Notes: a model not told the origin generated them from the letters alone. A stretch of DNA of 64,000 nucleotides from Hormiphora californensis (GCA_020137815.1 CM035358.1:2469321-2533320); one strand, 5' to 3'; positions 38,101 through 49,089 are shown, counted from the first letter of the stretch. Made by a program: numbers and translations.

Positions 38101-40365
38101 CGGTCGAACCCAGTATTTTTCGATTTTCTTCCCTATTTAATTCTTGCTCAGATCTCTTTATTCTGAATAATCAATTAATCTCTCCTTGACCGAGATCTGC
38201 CCGTGTGTGTGTGAGTTTCCCCTATATAACCGTTGTACGGAGGGCGTGTGAGTGTGTATCAGCACCAGAAGGAGATATCAAAATTACTTCCTCTATCACA
38301 TGGTGTCTAGCTAAGGGCATGTGCTTGAATATAGTGTGAAGAAATGCGATCTGTACAGGGGTTCGGTAGCTCAGTGGTAGAGCATCGAGCGCGTCTCTCT
38401 GGAGGTCCCTGGTTCAATTCCCGGTCGAACCCAGTATTTTTCGATTTTCTTCCCTATTTAATTCTTGCTCAGATCTCTTTATTCTGAATAATCAATTAAT
38501 CTCTCCTTGACCGAGATCTGCCCGTGTGTGTGTGAGTTTCCCCTATATAACCGTTGTACGGAGGGCGTGTGAGTGTGTATCAGCACCAGAAGGAGATATC
38601 AAAATTACTTCCTCTATCACATGGTGTCTAGCTAAGGGCATGTGCTTGAATATAGTGTGAAGAAATGCGATCTGTACAGGGGTTCGGTAGCTCAGTGGTA
38701 GAGCATCGAGCGCGTCTCTCTGGAGGTCCCTGGTTCAATTCCCGGTCGAACCCAGTATTTTTCGATTTTCTTCCCTATTTAATTCTTGCTCAGATCTCTT
38801 TATTCTGAATAATCAATTAATCTCTCCTTGACCGAGATCTGCCCGTGTGTGTGTGAGTTTCCCCTATATAACCGTTGTACGGAGGGCGTGTGAGTGTGTA
38901 TCAGCACCAGAAGGAGATATCAAAATTACTTCCTGAATTTCTTGAAGTTAACTTACCTTGCCACCAGTGGAACAATAGATAGAAGTACAAATACGAGAGG
39001 GTAGGTGAACAGAATCCTAACTTCCCGCCATTTTGCCGTCTTAGTATTCTCTTGTTCCGGATTGTATGTCTCATATGACCTGTTCTGAGAGGAGGGAGAA
39101 CATCTTAAACTGAGTAGTTATTGAGTCAAAAGTCAGAACGCAAAAGGTATGAAAGGGATGACATTGCCAATCGGGCCGGGCATCTTATTGCCAAAGTTGG
39201 TTTGGTGTGCGCGTCTGACTTTACTGGATAGTCGCCGCGCGTTACGTAAAGTATAACGACTGTAACTCCGACACACGCCGCAGTGGAGTTGTACACAACG
39301 TCATGGTCAACATTATTTGCAATTTGGGTGTGTGGTTATGTGTTTGTTTACTCATGATCTCTCTCACCCTCCTCTCTCCAATTCAAAAGTAAGTATCTCT
39401 CCCTCTCTCTCCAATTCAAAAGTAAGTATCTCTCTCACCTGTCTCTTGATGTAGACTCGCAGATAAATAAGAAGGCCACTTAGCCCCAGGACAATCACAA
39501 GGACAGGGCCGTACCAGACGAGAAATCGAAGGACGTTTTCCATCGTCTTTTCACCCTTTATCCAACTGGAAAATGGGGTGATGATTGATGATCTAATCTG
39601 ACAACGTCATAATTTTGATAGATCAGATAGATCTACCTAACTCTGACTTAGTGGCTTACTGTGAGTAATGATAAACCCGAAAAATACCCCCCCCCCCCCC
39701 CCATTTTATGGTACTTACCACCAAGGACCAGAGTGCCCGTAGGCATCCCAAATAAAGGGAATACCAGCCAGAAGGGCGGGGATAAACCAACAAATCAGGT
39801 GGAATAATGATTCTGAGGATTCGTAACTCATCTCCTCCTTTATCAGTCGATATCCATTAGCGGTTATTACTGATACCCATGCTACACACGTCCAGTCAAA
39901 ATACGTCATTAGGTAGCCCTGCAGGAGTGGGGAATGAGGGAAAGTCAGGAGGAGCAACATATCAAGAAGTGCTTTTACAATTTACACGACGGACGAATCG
40001 GAAATCTAAAGATGAGATATTATTACTTTGTATTGAATAATACCTGAGCTTTGCACCCGAATTCGTGGTCCACAGTCCCCATCATGTAGGGTATGGTGTC
40101 TGCCAGGGCAGCGATGGAGAGATAGAGGATGAGACGCTGCGAGAAGAACATGTATTTCTTGTACAGCCATATAAGGAATATCATGAAGAGAGAGAAAGTG
40201 AAGGAGAGGGAGCCAAAAAATACCCTGATGATATTCAGTGTCTCCTGAAAATTTAGGAGAGAGGTTAGATTCTGGTCGAACTGTTTGTGTCTGGGGCGAG
40301 TCAATACTTACGCATCTAGAATCACTGGATGAGCCAGCACATTTAGTTAACCAGTCTCCACCCAT
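35195..40365 (-). CDS. Seven-transmembrane receptor, GPR157 / cAMP-receptor-like (complete, eight exons)
   Basis: Exons 40365-40312, 40244-40044, 39918-39719, 39565-39439, 39084-38957, 35714-35641, 35523-35453 and 35293-35195 join in phase to 317 aa. The N-terminus is short (MGGDWLTKC). Helices lie at about 22-45, 55-75, 86-108, 121-141, 163-188, 216-238 and 247-272. The junction FGCKAQGYLMTYF before helix 3 matches the conserved C-x-A-Q-G motif of the class E / GPR157 group, and LGAANTLLYS ends helix 7. The C-tail is about 45 residues with RHRKRQ. Mammalian GPR157 is a ciliary Gq-coupled receptor; the ligand here is unknown. Intron 5 is 3.2 kb and contains the inverted tRNA-like array; all other introns are short. 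Confidence 0.9.
35915..35987 (-). tRNA. tRNA-like unit 1
   Basis: 73 nt. The acceptor stem GGTTCGG/TCGAACC pairs fully with discriminator C. The D arm GCTC-AGTGGTA-GAGC is perfect. The T arm CCTGG-TTCAATT-CCCGG has one mismatch. Box A and box B promoters are intact. The anticodon arm pairs over only three bases (GAG/CTC) and has G instead of U at position 33, so the nominal anticodon CGT is not credible. It is therefore a tRNA-derived unit rather than a proven functional tRNA. Confidence 0.6.
36236..36308 (-). tRNA. tRNA-like unit 2
   Basis: Same sequence and fold as unit 1, 321 bp further on. Confidence 0.6.
36557..36629 (-). tRNA. tRNA-like unit 3
   Basis: Same sequence and fold as unit 1. 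Confidence 0.6.
36878..36950 (-). tRNA. tRNA-like unit 4
   Basis: Same sequence and fold as unit 1. Confidence 0.6.
37200..37272 (-). tRNA. tRNA-like unit 5
   Basis: Same sequence as unit 1. The spacer before it has one extra T (GAAATCTCAC), making this period 322 bp. It is the last unit before the orientation switch. Confidence 0.6.
37397..37469 (+). tRNA. tRNA-like unit 6
   Basis: First plus-strand unit after the palindrome centre, with the same 73-nt sequence as units 1-5. Its leader is cut at GGGCATGTGCTTG, where the inverted arm begins. Confidence 0.6.
37718..37790 (+). tRNA. tRNA-like unit 7
   Basis: Same sequence and fold as unit 6, 321 bp on. Confidence 0.6.
38039..38111 (+). tRNA. 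tRNA-like unit 8
   Basis: Same sequence and fold as unit 6. Confidence 0.6.
38360..38432 (+). tRNA. tRNA-like unit 9
   Basis: Same sequence and fold as unit 6. Confidence 0.6.
38681..38753 (+). tRNA. tRNA-like unit 10
   Basis: Same sequence and fold as unit 6. Its downstream tail ends at CAAAATTACTTCC, directly before the right-hand GAATTTCTTGA repeat. Confidence 0.6.
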
Positions 40366-40504
40366 TGTACTAGCTAATTAGAATTGTGGGGTTAAGTGTG
40401 TGAGACAGAGTGTAGACAAAACAAGGTCGTTAAAATAACGATAAGCATATATTCTAAAACCAAGATAAATTAAAACTTTATAACTTAATTCAAACAACAC
40501 AGTT

Positions 40505-43334
40505 TCAAATCAGCCCAGCGCTCTCCACATCCATCCACTCAAATGGATTGCTCATGTCAACTGGCCACTTGTTCCCCCTAGTATCCAACTTACTGTACTT
40601 TAAGTTAACCAGCCATGGAGCATCAGTTGCCTCGTACGGTTTAGGAGGGGTGGTATAGGGGACAATTATACCCCCATCACCCCCAACCTCCAGTCCCTTA
40701 CCATCACCCACAAACAACACCCCCAGTTCGTAACTCCGCACCCGTAGGGCTCCACTGGCCGTCCTAGCACCCCAGGCAGCTTTGGAGAGATTAGCACTGG
40801 TTAGTAGGAACCATGCTACCTTCTTTCGATCCGGTGAGAGGCGTGTGTAGGTTTTAATGTGGGGAACAACTCGACTCCGGCCATATTCTCCACTCACCCA
40901 ATTGCACATGTGAGACCGCAGCCACTTTTGTCGGTCGTTGACGGTTGAGGTATAGGGGACACACCGGCCCCCTCCTAGATACCCCTCCAAGCTATTTCTT
41001 ATCATTTCCACCGTGGGAAATACTAGTTGAAACATGGGCCGTTTAGCAGTCTGACCATCCTTTGTGGCACTGAGTGATTTTATGAAGGAGCACAGCCAGG
41101 ACTCAGCGGACGGACCTAGGCTGCCTATGCTGGAACAGTTTGCTATGAGCCTCCACCCAGGTCGGACAACAGAAGAGTCAATGTGATGGGATAGGAGGGA
41201 TGCAAGACGGGTGTGTCCGTAGTCTGATGTTTGATGCTCACCGGGTACACTACCAACCAGCTTCACCTGAAGAGAGGGGGGTTTTACTTATATAAAAGTG
41301 AGACTCAGAACTCATGTATAGTTAGCGCAGCAGCCGCTGTAGGGGGCAGTGTCAAAGACAAGGAGGAGTGGGAGGTAGAGAGAAACAAAGTTACGAAAGC
41401 AGTACAAAGTAAAAGATACAACTCATGATACTTTGACGTCATTTACTGCAGCCCAGCCCTGTCCCCTGTTACATAATCTAACACGCAGTCATGTATAAAC
41501 CAAATTGCAGACCTGATTCAGTACTACGGTGTACCCCCCCCCCCCCTTACCAAGAAGAGGGAAAGAGAAGAGAGAAGACAGAGAGAAATTAAGAGAGAAG
41601 AGGGGAGAGAGAAGAGGGGAGAGAGAAGAGGGGAGAGAGAAGGTGAGTGACTTACCTGGGTGATATGTGACATGTCATAAGAGTGTAGAATCCTACTCAG
41701 CTGATCCACAGCATTGCATTTATACGATGCCATATATTTCAGTAGATACGATTTAAACTCGCTACTACTTCCACTAGTATCTTTAGTACACAGTGGACTC
41801 ACCCATAATCCCTGAAAAGAGTTGCCTTGCTCAACCCTGTTTCACTGCTAGTGTAAAGGAGGGTGAGACCATAAAGGAGGGTGAGAACTGAGACCATAAC
41901 AAAAAAGGAGGGGTTTGTGAAACTATTAAGTACATTGCAACTAAGTACAATTTCAAACCAAATACCTGTGTGTTGGTATGCCAGTCAGTCTGCACCAAGT
42001 TGGCAGTGTGTATAACAATCCTGATCCCCACCTCACTCTCCAACACCATCATCTTGGTGTGATGGGTCCCATATGCCATGGGTAGGGGTACTGGAACTAC
42101 TATAATGTTACTATACCGGCTACGTTTCAGCATGATGTGGTCTTGGATCGCCTGGCCTTCCTTCTCTCCTACAAAGGAATGGGTGTTTGTGACGTGATTC
42201 AATGCTTGGAACTATATTTTAATTTGGGTAGATAACTCGATTGGTTATAAATTTTATAGACAGGGTTGTAGGTGGGTTGTTGTCAACCAAAAAAAGTTGG
42301 ATTAACGGCAACCCGAATATGATTTACACCCAATCCACTCACCCACGATGATAAAAGTAGGGCCCCGTTTATGCCCCCTCAAATCCATCTCCTGAATCAA
42401 CCAATCAACATCGACTGCGTAACTGAACTGCCAGGATCTTGTAACGGGTACTCCATCCAGCCAGAGTAGGTCCTGGAACCCCAGAGAGATACCATCAGAG
42501 AACTTGGCAGGGTGCCCTGTTACCTGGGAGAGGAAGGAGACAACCTTTGGGGGGGGGGGAGATCTTGACTTTGAGCTGCAAGTTATTACAGCTCAATCTT
42601 AAAATTCAACACTGATATAAATGCAGTGAATAAACACACATGCACATTGGGCAAGCTTAATTTATATAGTCTAGATAAATGCAGCATACAGCCTAGCCTG
42701 GGGGTGGATAAAACCCTTCGATCTTGCAACAACCTACCCGGGTGAAGTAATATCTATCATGCCGTATTGTGGGAGGTGGCTCTTCACCAGACACCCTTCT
42801 TCGTTTACTGCTAGTAGTGGTGGTTGTACTCCCTCCTGAATTACCTAGAGGGACAATTGGGGGTGATGAATAGTGGAAATAAATTGTTGTTACTTCAGGT
42901 AGGACAAACTTGTGCACAAACTGGCACAGGGTAGTTAGTAACTTACCTTCTTCAGGTGACGATGAAATGTCCCGTTTTAGTTGTTTCCCTGATTTACCAC
43001 CACTGCCAGACTTGTTGGAAGTAGATGTAACACTGCTGACAGTGACTGCTTTTGAGGACGATGTTTTTGGGGTATCAGAACTCGGGGCTGAGGGCCTTTT
43101 TGAGCTATCAGAACTGGGGGCTGATGGTCGTTTCGGCGTAACAGAACTTGGGGCTGATGGTCGTTTCGGCGTAACGGCAGGGGAACTCCCCGATCTACCA
43201 GCACCAGCTGTCGATGATGTGTGGCTACTTTTGGACGATGCCAGGGAGCTAAGGTCATCACCCGGATGAAGATAGCGCTGAAAGTGTTCCGGATTCTGTC
43301 GATAGCACTTATCCCAGTATTTGCATCGCTCCAT
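40505..43334 (-). CDS. TDP1: Tyrosyl-DNA phosphodiesterase 1 with N-terminal PBZ zinc finger (complete)
   Basis: Exons 43334-42947, 42844-42738, 42523-42343, 42168-41966, 41811-41656 and 41266-40505 join in phase to 598 aa. TDP1 hydrolyses 3'-phosphotyrosyl links left by stalled topoisomerase I, in nucleus and mitochondria. Both HKN catalytic motifs are present: H262/K264/N282 (GTHHTKMM...HTANL) and H481/K483/N504 (VPHIKTY...LTSANLSKAAWG), at almost the human positions. Residues 3-23 form a PAR-binding zinc finger (C4-x5-C10-x6-H17-x5-H23, with LHPGDD after it). Residues 35-125 are a Ser/Pro-rich linker with tandem TPKRPSAPSS copies. PBZ fingers bind poly(ADP-ribose), so this enzyme may be drawn directly to PARP-marked breaks. 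It ends 140 bp from the GPCR start, on the same strand. Confidence 0.95.
41524..41645. repeat. Poly-C and AGAGGGGAGAGAGA low-complexity tract in TDP1 intron
   Basis: A C run is followed by purine-rich degenerate repeats just downstream of the donor of exon 41811-41656. Confidence 0.6.
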
Positions 43335-43537
43335 ACTAAAAGCACTAAAAGAAAGATTTGTTAATCTGTTGTTTACACACAGAACTAAAACAAAACCTAA
43401 AATTTACTCCTTATATTATTTCATTACACATTAACAAATCAAGTTCATACATGTTGCCACGTCCGATAACTCTCATGATAAATAAATTACCTAGCCTCTT
43501 TTCGTCCAAAATCAATACATCATCTGAAATTAACAAA

Positions 43538-44432
43538 TCACCGAGTAAATCTCTCTACCCACTCCAACAACACTCGATAAACCCTCTCCCTAATCTCCCT
43601 CCTCTCCAGGAAGAGGCCATGAGCAGCCCCCTCTATCTCTACAAGTGTCACGTGATCAGGACACGTGACTGCCAGGTCACGTGACCCTGTGATGTCACAC
43701 AACTTGTCTTCTGGACCGTGGAGGATGACGGTTGGGGTGGTGTGCCATTTCCACAGATTTCTACTCTGAAAAGGGGAAAATATATTGTTGCAATTTTTGA
43801 AATATACGGCAAATTTCCAACAGTTTTGGACGTCAAAGATAAGAGTGGTAGAGGAAGTGGAAGAGGAAGGAATGCTGTACACTGTCATAAAACCACTAGA
43901 AGTAGTATGTATTCTCTCCTTACCTTGAGAAGGGGAGCACTAAGGATGAGACCATCAAGGTGGATCCTGTGGGACACCCTGTACGCTACCAAGCCCCCCA
44001 TACTGTGACCAATTAGAAGCCGCCTGGTGTAGTCACGTGACAGGGCGGTTATCTCATTCACTACCTCGTCTACGTAGTCGTCAAACCGGTCACTGTACGC
44101 CTGGGGATCAGGAGAAGACATTGGCAATGGGGTTGAGCTATCTGAAATTGTTACTTCTTATAATCTAGTTAACAAAACAGTATGAAACATTAACAATAGC
44201 TGATTTCTAATAATCATCGCTTACCAAAGAATACATCACATCATGTATGACAAGAATTATTCGTTGATTTCATGTATAAATCAGTAACATTGAACATGTT
44301 TTCATCATCTTGAACATCACCACAGATCTCTACCCGGCGGCCATTGAACGGTTCACTCCGACCAAATCCAGTTAGATCGTGAGTAAAGAAGAGATACCGT
44401 GCCTGTTCAGTAATTCAGCCACACCCCTGTAC
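43538..44432 (-). pseudogene. Alpha/beta hydrolase, monoacylglycerol-lipase-like, with frame break and no lid
   Basis: Three exons: 44432-44321, 44141-43924 and 43765-43538 (stop). Motifs in order: YRGVAELLNRHGI, then FFTHDLTGFGRSE, the nucleophile elbow GHSMGG, the acid region GPEDKLCD and the catalytic His in EGAAHGLF. These are diagnostic of serine hydrolases of the MAGL/lysophospholipase type. Two oddities: the first exon changes frame after HGIS (a missing base at about 44388 would repair it), and the roughly 70-residue cap between SAPLL and the last strand is absent, the exon boundary LLK|SRNLWKW joining core to core. Upstream exons with the start and oxyanion strand are not seen; tandem repeats occupy that space. 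It is either a decaying copy or a real minimal hydrolase with one assembly error. Confidence 0.7.
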
Positions 44433-44439
44433 CTGAGAG

Positions 44440-44520
44440 AGAGAGAGAGAGAGAGAGAGGGGAGAGAGAGAGAGGATCTCGCTGCAGAGAGAGAGAAGAG
44501 AGAGAGATAGACGATAATAT
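44440..44520. repeat. (GA)n-rich tract
   Basis: GA dinucleotides with GGGGAGAG interruptions, in the intron/upstream region of the hydrolase. Confidence 0.85.
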
Positions 44521-45680
44521 CGGCCTGAAATTTTGTAGGCATGTTCTAGTAGTATAACTACGTGTCATAACGTGGCCGGATTTTTGATTTTTTAATTAAT
44601 TAATTAATTATAAGCTTCAAAAATTTGCCCTGCACATTGCCCCTGTACATTTTGATTTTTTGCCCCTGCAACCGGTGCCCCTGCACACGGTTTATCTTCC
44701 GTTCTGCTGAAATATCGACTTGAAACTTTGTAGGAATGTTCTTCAATCATAAAAAAATGATATTCGAAAAAGTGGGAGTATTGAAAATTAATTAATTAAT
44801 TAGTTATAGGCATGCAAAAATGGATTTTTTAGGGCCCCCTGCACTTTTTTTGAAAATGTACAGGGGCAAATACCCTGCACATTTTTTTCATTTTGATATT
44901 CAAACTGTGGCCAAACCGTTTGTTTTTCGAAATGAAACTTGTATGCATTTTCTAGTAGTATAACTACGAGTCATAAAAAGGCTGGATTTCTTATTTTTAA
45001 TTTAACTAATTAATATAAGTAATTAAAATTTTGCCCCTGCACCATCTTTCCCCTGCACCGCTGATTTCGACCCCCTGCACATTTCTTGAACAAGGCAACT
45101 AAAAATGGATATTTTCTGTCTGCTATAAATAACGACCTAACATTTTGTAGTAATGTGTTCATGCATATAGAAAGATCGACAAAAAGTGGGAATAGTCAAA
45201 ATTAATTATCCAATTAATTAAAGCAATTAAAATTTTGCCCCTGCACATTTTGCCCCTGTACATTTGCGGCAAATGTTGCCCCTGCACATTTTCGGTAAAT
45301 TTGATATTCGAACTGTGGCCACACCGTTTGATATTTGAAATGAGACTTTGCATGCATTTTCTAGTGGTATAACTACGAGTCAAAAAGAGCGGATTTCTGA
45401 TTTTTTAATTAATTAATTAATTATAAGTAATTAAAACTTTTGCCCCTGCACAATTTTGTTTGCCCCTGCACAATTTTTGCAACTTTGATATTCAAACTGT
45501 GGCCACACCGTTTGAAAATTCGAAATGAAACTTTGTATGTATGTTCTTAGTAGTATAAATACGAGTCATAACGGAGCCGGATTTTTGATTTTCTAATTAA
45601 TTAATTAATAATAATCAATTAAAACTTTTGCCCCTGCACCAATTTGCGCCTACAAAATTGATATTCAAACTTTGAGCCTT
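44520..45680. repeat. Tandem repeat array, about 200-bp unit, six diverged copies
   Basis: Each unit has a part like TTCTAGTAGTATAACTACGA with GTCATAA, a TTTTTAATTAATTAATTA run, one to three copies of TTTTGCCCCTGCAC, and GTGGCCACACCGTTTGA. Copies start near 44535, 44730, 44945, 45140, 45350 and 45535. No coding content. Confidence 0.8.
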
Positions 45681-46067
45681 TGTGAAAGTAATGAAAAAAT
45701 ATTTATTTCAGGTATGATGAACAATAAGCTATAAAAATGCCCCTTTTTGTTACACAAGCCTGTGCTTGGTATCGAAGACACCTCACACTCTGTCGCCGGG
45801 CGACCTTTGCACGCGCTGGCAAGGGGTAACTTCGTAACCAAAGCCTGTGCATTGTGCACAATGAAATGGATAAATTTCATCCAGTGGCTGGCGGTAGAAC
45901 TGAGCACCTCTAAACAAAATAAGAGCATCAACTTAATTAATTATTATTAACGTGGTGAGATAAGAAATTGATTTTGTTCTGCTCCCACTAAATACAAGGC
46001 ATTTCACATTTTGGTGCCATTATTTTTGCTCTATTTTTAATAGGATTTACAATTTATTTTGGTATTA

Positions 46068-46644
46068 GGCTATAAGCATACTGATCGTGATGACATAATC
46101 AGTTAAAAAGTGAAGTGTGTCATGGTTGATCATTCATCTGCAAAAAACTGCAGTGTGCGGAACATATGACATCACGTAAGAGCTGGCCCTGGAGCCGTCT
46201 CTTAAGTTGGATGATGATCATCAACACCTAGTGTGCGCACGTCGTTCTTATTTTCTATGAGGACTGCACTGTAGTCATGTGATATGTACCACGTGGTACG
46301 AATTCGCGCGCACTGAGAGGCTGTGTACAGGTCACGTGATAGCAACAGCCTCTCAGAGCGCGCGACTCGCAAAGGGGGAGAACCATCATCATGCTGAGCA
46401 CACTGGTCATGATGATCATGATCAAAAGGCAAGTTCCACAAGTTGAGCATGGTTTATGATGATCAAACTGCGCACACTATGGTTTATGATGATCAAACGT
46501 GAACACACTATGGTTTGAGGCATCATGATGCATCAAGCCTCCATCATGATGATAACCTCAGTGTGTGCGCTTCTTTGATGGTGACCATCAAAATCTCCGC
46601 ACACTGACCTGATTATGATCATCACGATCAGTATGCTTATAGCC
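46068..46644. mobile_element. PIF/Harbinger-type MITE (577 bp, TTA target duplication)
   Basis: The ends GGCTATAAGCATACTGATCG / CGATCAGTATGCTTATAGCC are perfect inverses, continuing as TGATGA...ATAATCAG / CTGATTATGATCATCA. TTA lies on both sides. The inside is rich in GATGATCA and GCGCGC motifs with several smaller hairpins. No protein is encoded. Confidence 0.85.
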
Positions 46645-48890
46645 TTAGACTGAATGTATGGGATTAGATCATTTGAGAAGTAGTGAAGATTTGAAATATG
46701 TTAGCAACTTGCCGGTTCGACAAACTAAACCCATATGATTCCAACTTCGGGTCGGACGAGGGGAAGCTTGCCTTTTGCGAACATATATATTAACAATATA
46801 ATATATGAATGATATTTTGAGATTATATTATAGTAGGACTGATTGCCAGATTTTAGAGTGATTCAGATAAACACCATGTAGGTAACCACTATGATGTTCG
46901 AGTGTTTATTTTACCCCTCACCCATCCTCCATGATACAGTAGTTCTAATTCTTACAGATGTGTTTTGTGTGTCGTGTGTATTTCCGTTCGGAGAGAGAGA
47001 AAGAAAGAGAGAAATAATGTGTGTCAGTTTCATTTACTCAGAATCGTGTTATTTGTTACACTCATTGCTCGGCTTGTAAAAAATCAAGTTTAATACCATT
47101 CAGATCTCTTATCTAGGGTAATTATGTTTTGAGTGTCCTACACACTACACAGTATCTTGCCCTAAAGACTTTAGTAAAGTAAATTGAATTTGAAAGGCTT
47201 TAGACTCATTGGAATGTTTTATTTTATGCAGATATGTTTAACCACATGCTACACAAATCTGACCGATAGCTCTTGTATAACTCGTAAAGTTCAATTTTAT
47301 GGAATGATACATTTTTATTTGCCTTCCCTCCGCTACTTAAATTTGTGTTTGTTTCTTTGAATTGTTGGAACTTGGAATAAGGCTAGCTACGATGGAAATA
47401 CCTTGACTACTAGGACACTGTCAGATATGACAATTGCCGTGCAGCTATCCCCCCCCCTTCGTTGGCGTTGCGAAGCACTGGAGCAACATTCAACAATGTA
47501 AAGTGTACACTACGGTTACCTAGGTTACGGTCCTCTGTTGCGCGCGCACCAGCTGTGCTTTCATTGCAGTGGCGTGACCGCGCGTTCCAAAACATCTGTG
47601 TTGGAGGAGTTTTACAGCCACCAGGCCAGGCTACCTCAAATATTTTGGTTTGTTTTGGGATACAACAGGTAAACCCTAGTTTATATATATATATATATAT
47701 ATATATGTGTAGCGGATTACCCAACTGATTATTCGCTAAACTACCCGATCTGCGAAGCAGGGAGGGCTGAATAGGGCATAACACCCTACCGAAGGCAGGG
47801 GTTTATACAGATTTGTTGGTTATTTACCGCTCCGATTTACTGGAACCGGGGAACCCCGATTTCCCGAAAGGATAAACTTCCCCCGATATAAGAAATTAAC
47901 AGAATTTGACCCCGATATACCGAGCACCCCGATTTACCTGGCAAAACCTTCGTTTGAGCATTTCGGTAAATCGGGGTCTGACTGTACAACTTCAATAGCC
48001 ATCTGACCCTGTGAGGGGGTGGATGTTTGCCTTGTAAAAAGGTTTGAACAAAACAAGTGGATGTATGGCCGTTGGAAATTTAATAATCCCAGTGAAGGCT
48101 ATTGGGGTTTTCTGTTTCAATGTTCTCCCTCAGCTATCAGCGTGGCTGTGCGTCATTAAAAAAACCAGACAGAAAATCGCATCAGGGTAAATATGAAACC
48201 TCCGCCAGCCACCATGACTTCAGAAAGTGTCCCATTTATCTACAATTCTACAATTTCTAACCTTGAGTTGCTTACGTTGCGTTGGGGTTGATATTTCTAC
48301 CAGTCATGACAGCACTGTGTTCTGTAGATAAAGGTGCCCTACATGATTTAAAACTTCATATTTGTAAAGCAAGCCACAAAGGCGCCGTGATCTACTCACT
48401 GAATAGTTTGGTATGGATATATACCCTGCTAACTTAAATAACCCGCCAGTGGCGAGAAGTCCCACTGGCGCGCTCTCAATATACAGCCAGTCCAGCGGCA
48501 GATTATTTCCCACTGGTGGCTGTTTATTATTAACTCCTATGTTACATTCAAAGTGTGTGTAAATGATCAGTTCTTACTGAAAACAGAGGGAACACTGTTT
48601 GCAAGAGTACACACTGCATTGGAGAGAAAGAACAACACATTCCGTCAATTTCTCTCTCTTTATCTCCCTTTGTTTCACTATCTCAATTCCTCTGTGTTAT
48701 GTCTGGCATGCCCCATATCTTGTTATTTTCTTTCTCTCTCTCCTTAGTAACTGTTACCAAACAATATACACTCAATTGAGAGATGTTTTTGACTGTTTCT
48801 CAGTTCTCTTTGTGTGTTTGATTATGTTTTTTTATTTTCTCTTTGTTAGTGTGTAATACTTGAAACAAACAACTAAAGCAGGGTATATAA
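46645..48890. other. Intergenic repeat relics, no gene supported
   Basis: Includes a (TA)n run at 47681-47705, and two stretches (47820-47945 and 47955-47985) with repeated CCCCGATTTACC-like words and GGTAAATCGGGGTCTGACTGTA, reminiscent of pogo/Tigger terminal repeats (also 7366-7397). An imperfect palindrome with CGCCAGTGGCGAG and CCACTGGCGCGC lies at about 48440-48480. Short open frames are AT-rich and unsupported. Confidence 0.4.
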
Positions 48891-48891
48891 C

Positions 48892-49079
48892 CCATAAACT
48901 CTGACCAATGGCACGTTATTGGTTTAAACCCCTCCCTCTCCCTCGGCTCCGCTCGGGATCGTCGTCGTGATTTAAACCAGTTTATCCGCCACTGGCGGAT
49001 AAACTACAGCTACCTTCTCCCAGCGGCGCGCTGGGAGAAAGGTATCTGAAATAACGTGCCAGTGGCCAGAGTTTATGCT
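48892..49079. mobile_element. Small inverted-repeat element just upstream of the cysteine-rich gene promoter
   Basis: CATAAACTCTGACCAATGGC / inverse GCCAGTGGCCAGAGTTTATG form the ends, with CACGTTATT inverted inside and a CCGCCACTGGCGG palindrome. It ends four bases before the TATA box at 49083. Confidence 0.7.
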
Positions 49080-49082
49080 TCA

Positions 49083-49089
49083 TATAAAA
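49083..49089 (+). promoter_or_regulatory. TATA box of the secreted cysteine-rich gene
   Basis: TATAAAA about 155 bp upstream of the ATG at 49242, directly after the inverted-repeat element. Expected start near 49115. Confidence 0.5.

Larger units (their letters stand above)
35847..38934. repeat. Inverted tandem array of ten tRNA-like units (5 minus + 5 plus) inside a GPCR intron
   Basis: Period is 321 bp (one unit 322). Each unit holds, in tRNA sense, a 70-bp leader (TCTATCACATGGTGTCTAGC...), a 73-nt tRNA-like gene, AGTATTTTTC (a pol III-type T run), and a tail ending CAAAATTACTTCC. Five units point left, then the orientation flips near 37340 and five point right, so the block is a 3-kb palindrome. 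Units are almost identical. An 11-bp direct repeat GAATTTCTTGA lies at 35836-35846 and 38935-38945, so the array looks like a single insertion. Confidence 0.93.

Noticed and set aside
35847-38934. Regularly spaced repeats considered as a CRISPR array
   Set aside because: Spacing is 321 bp, spacers are identical rather than unique, the orientation flips midway, and the host is an intron-bearing eukaryote.
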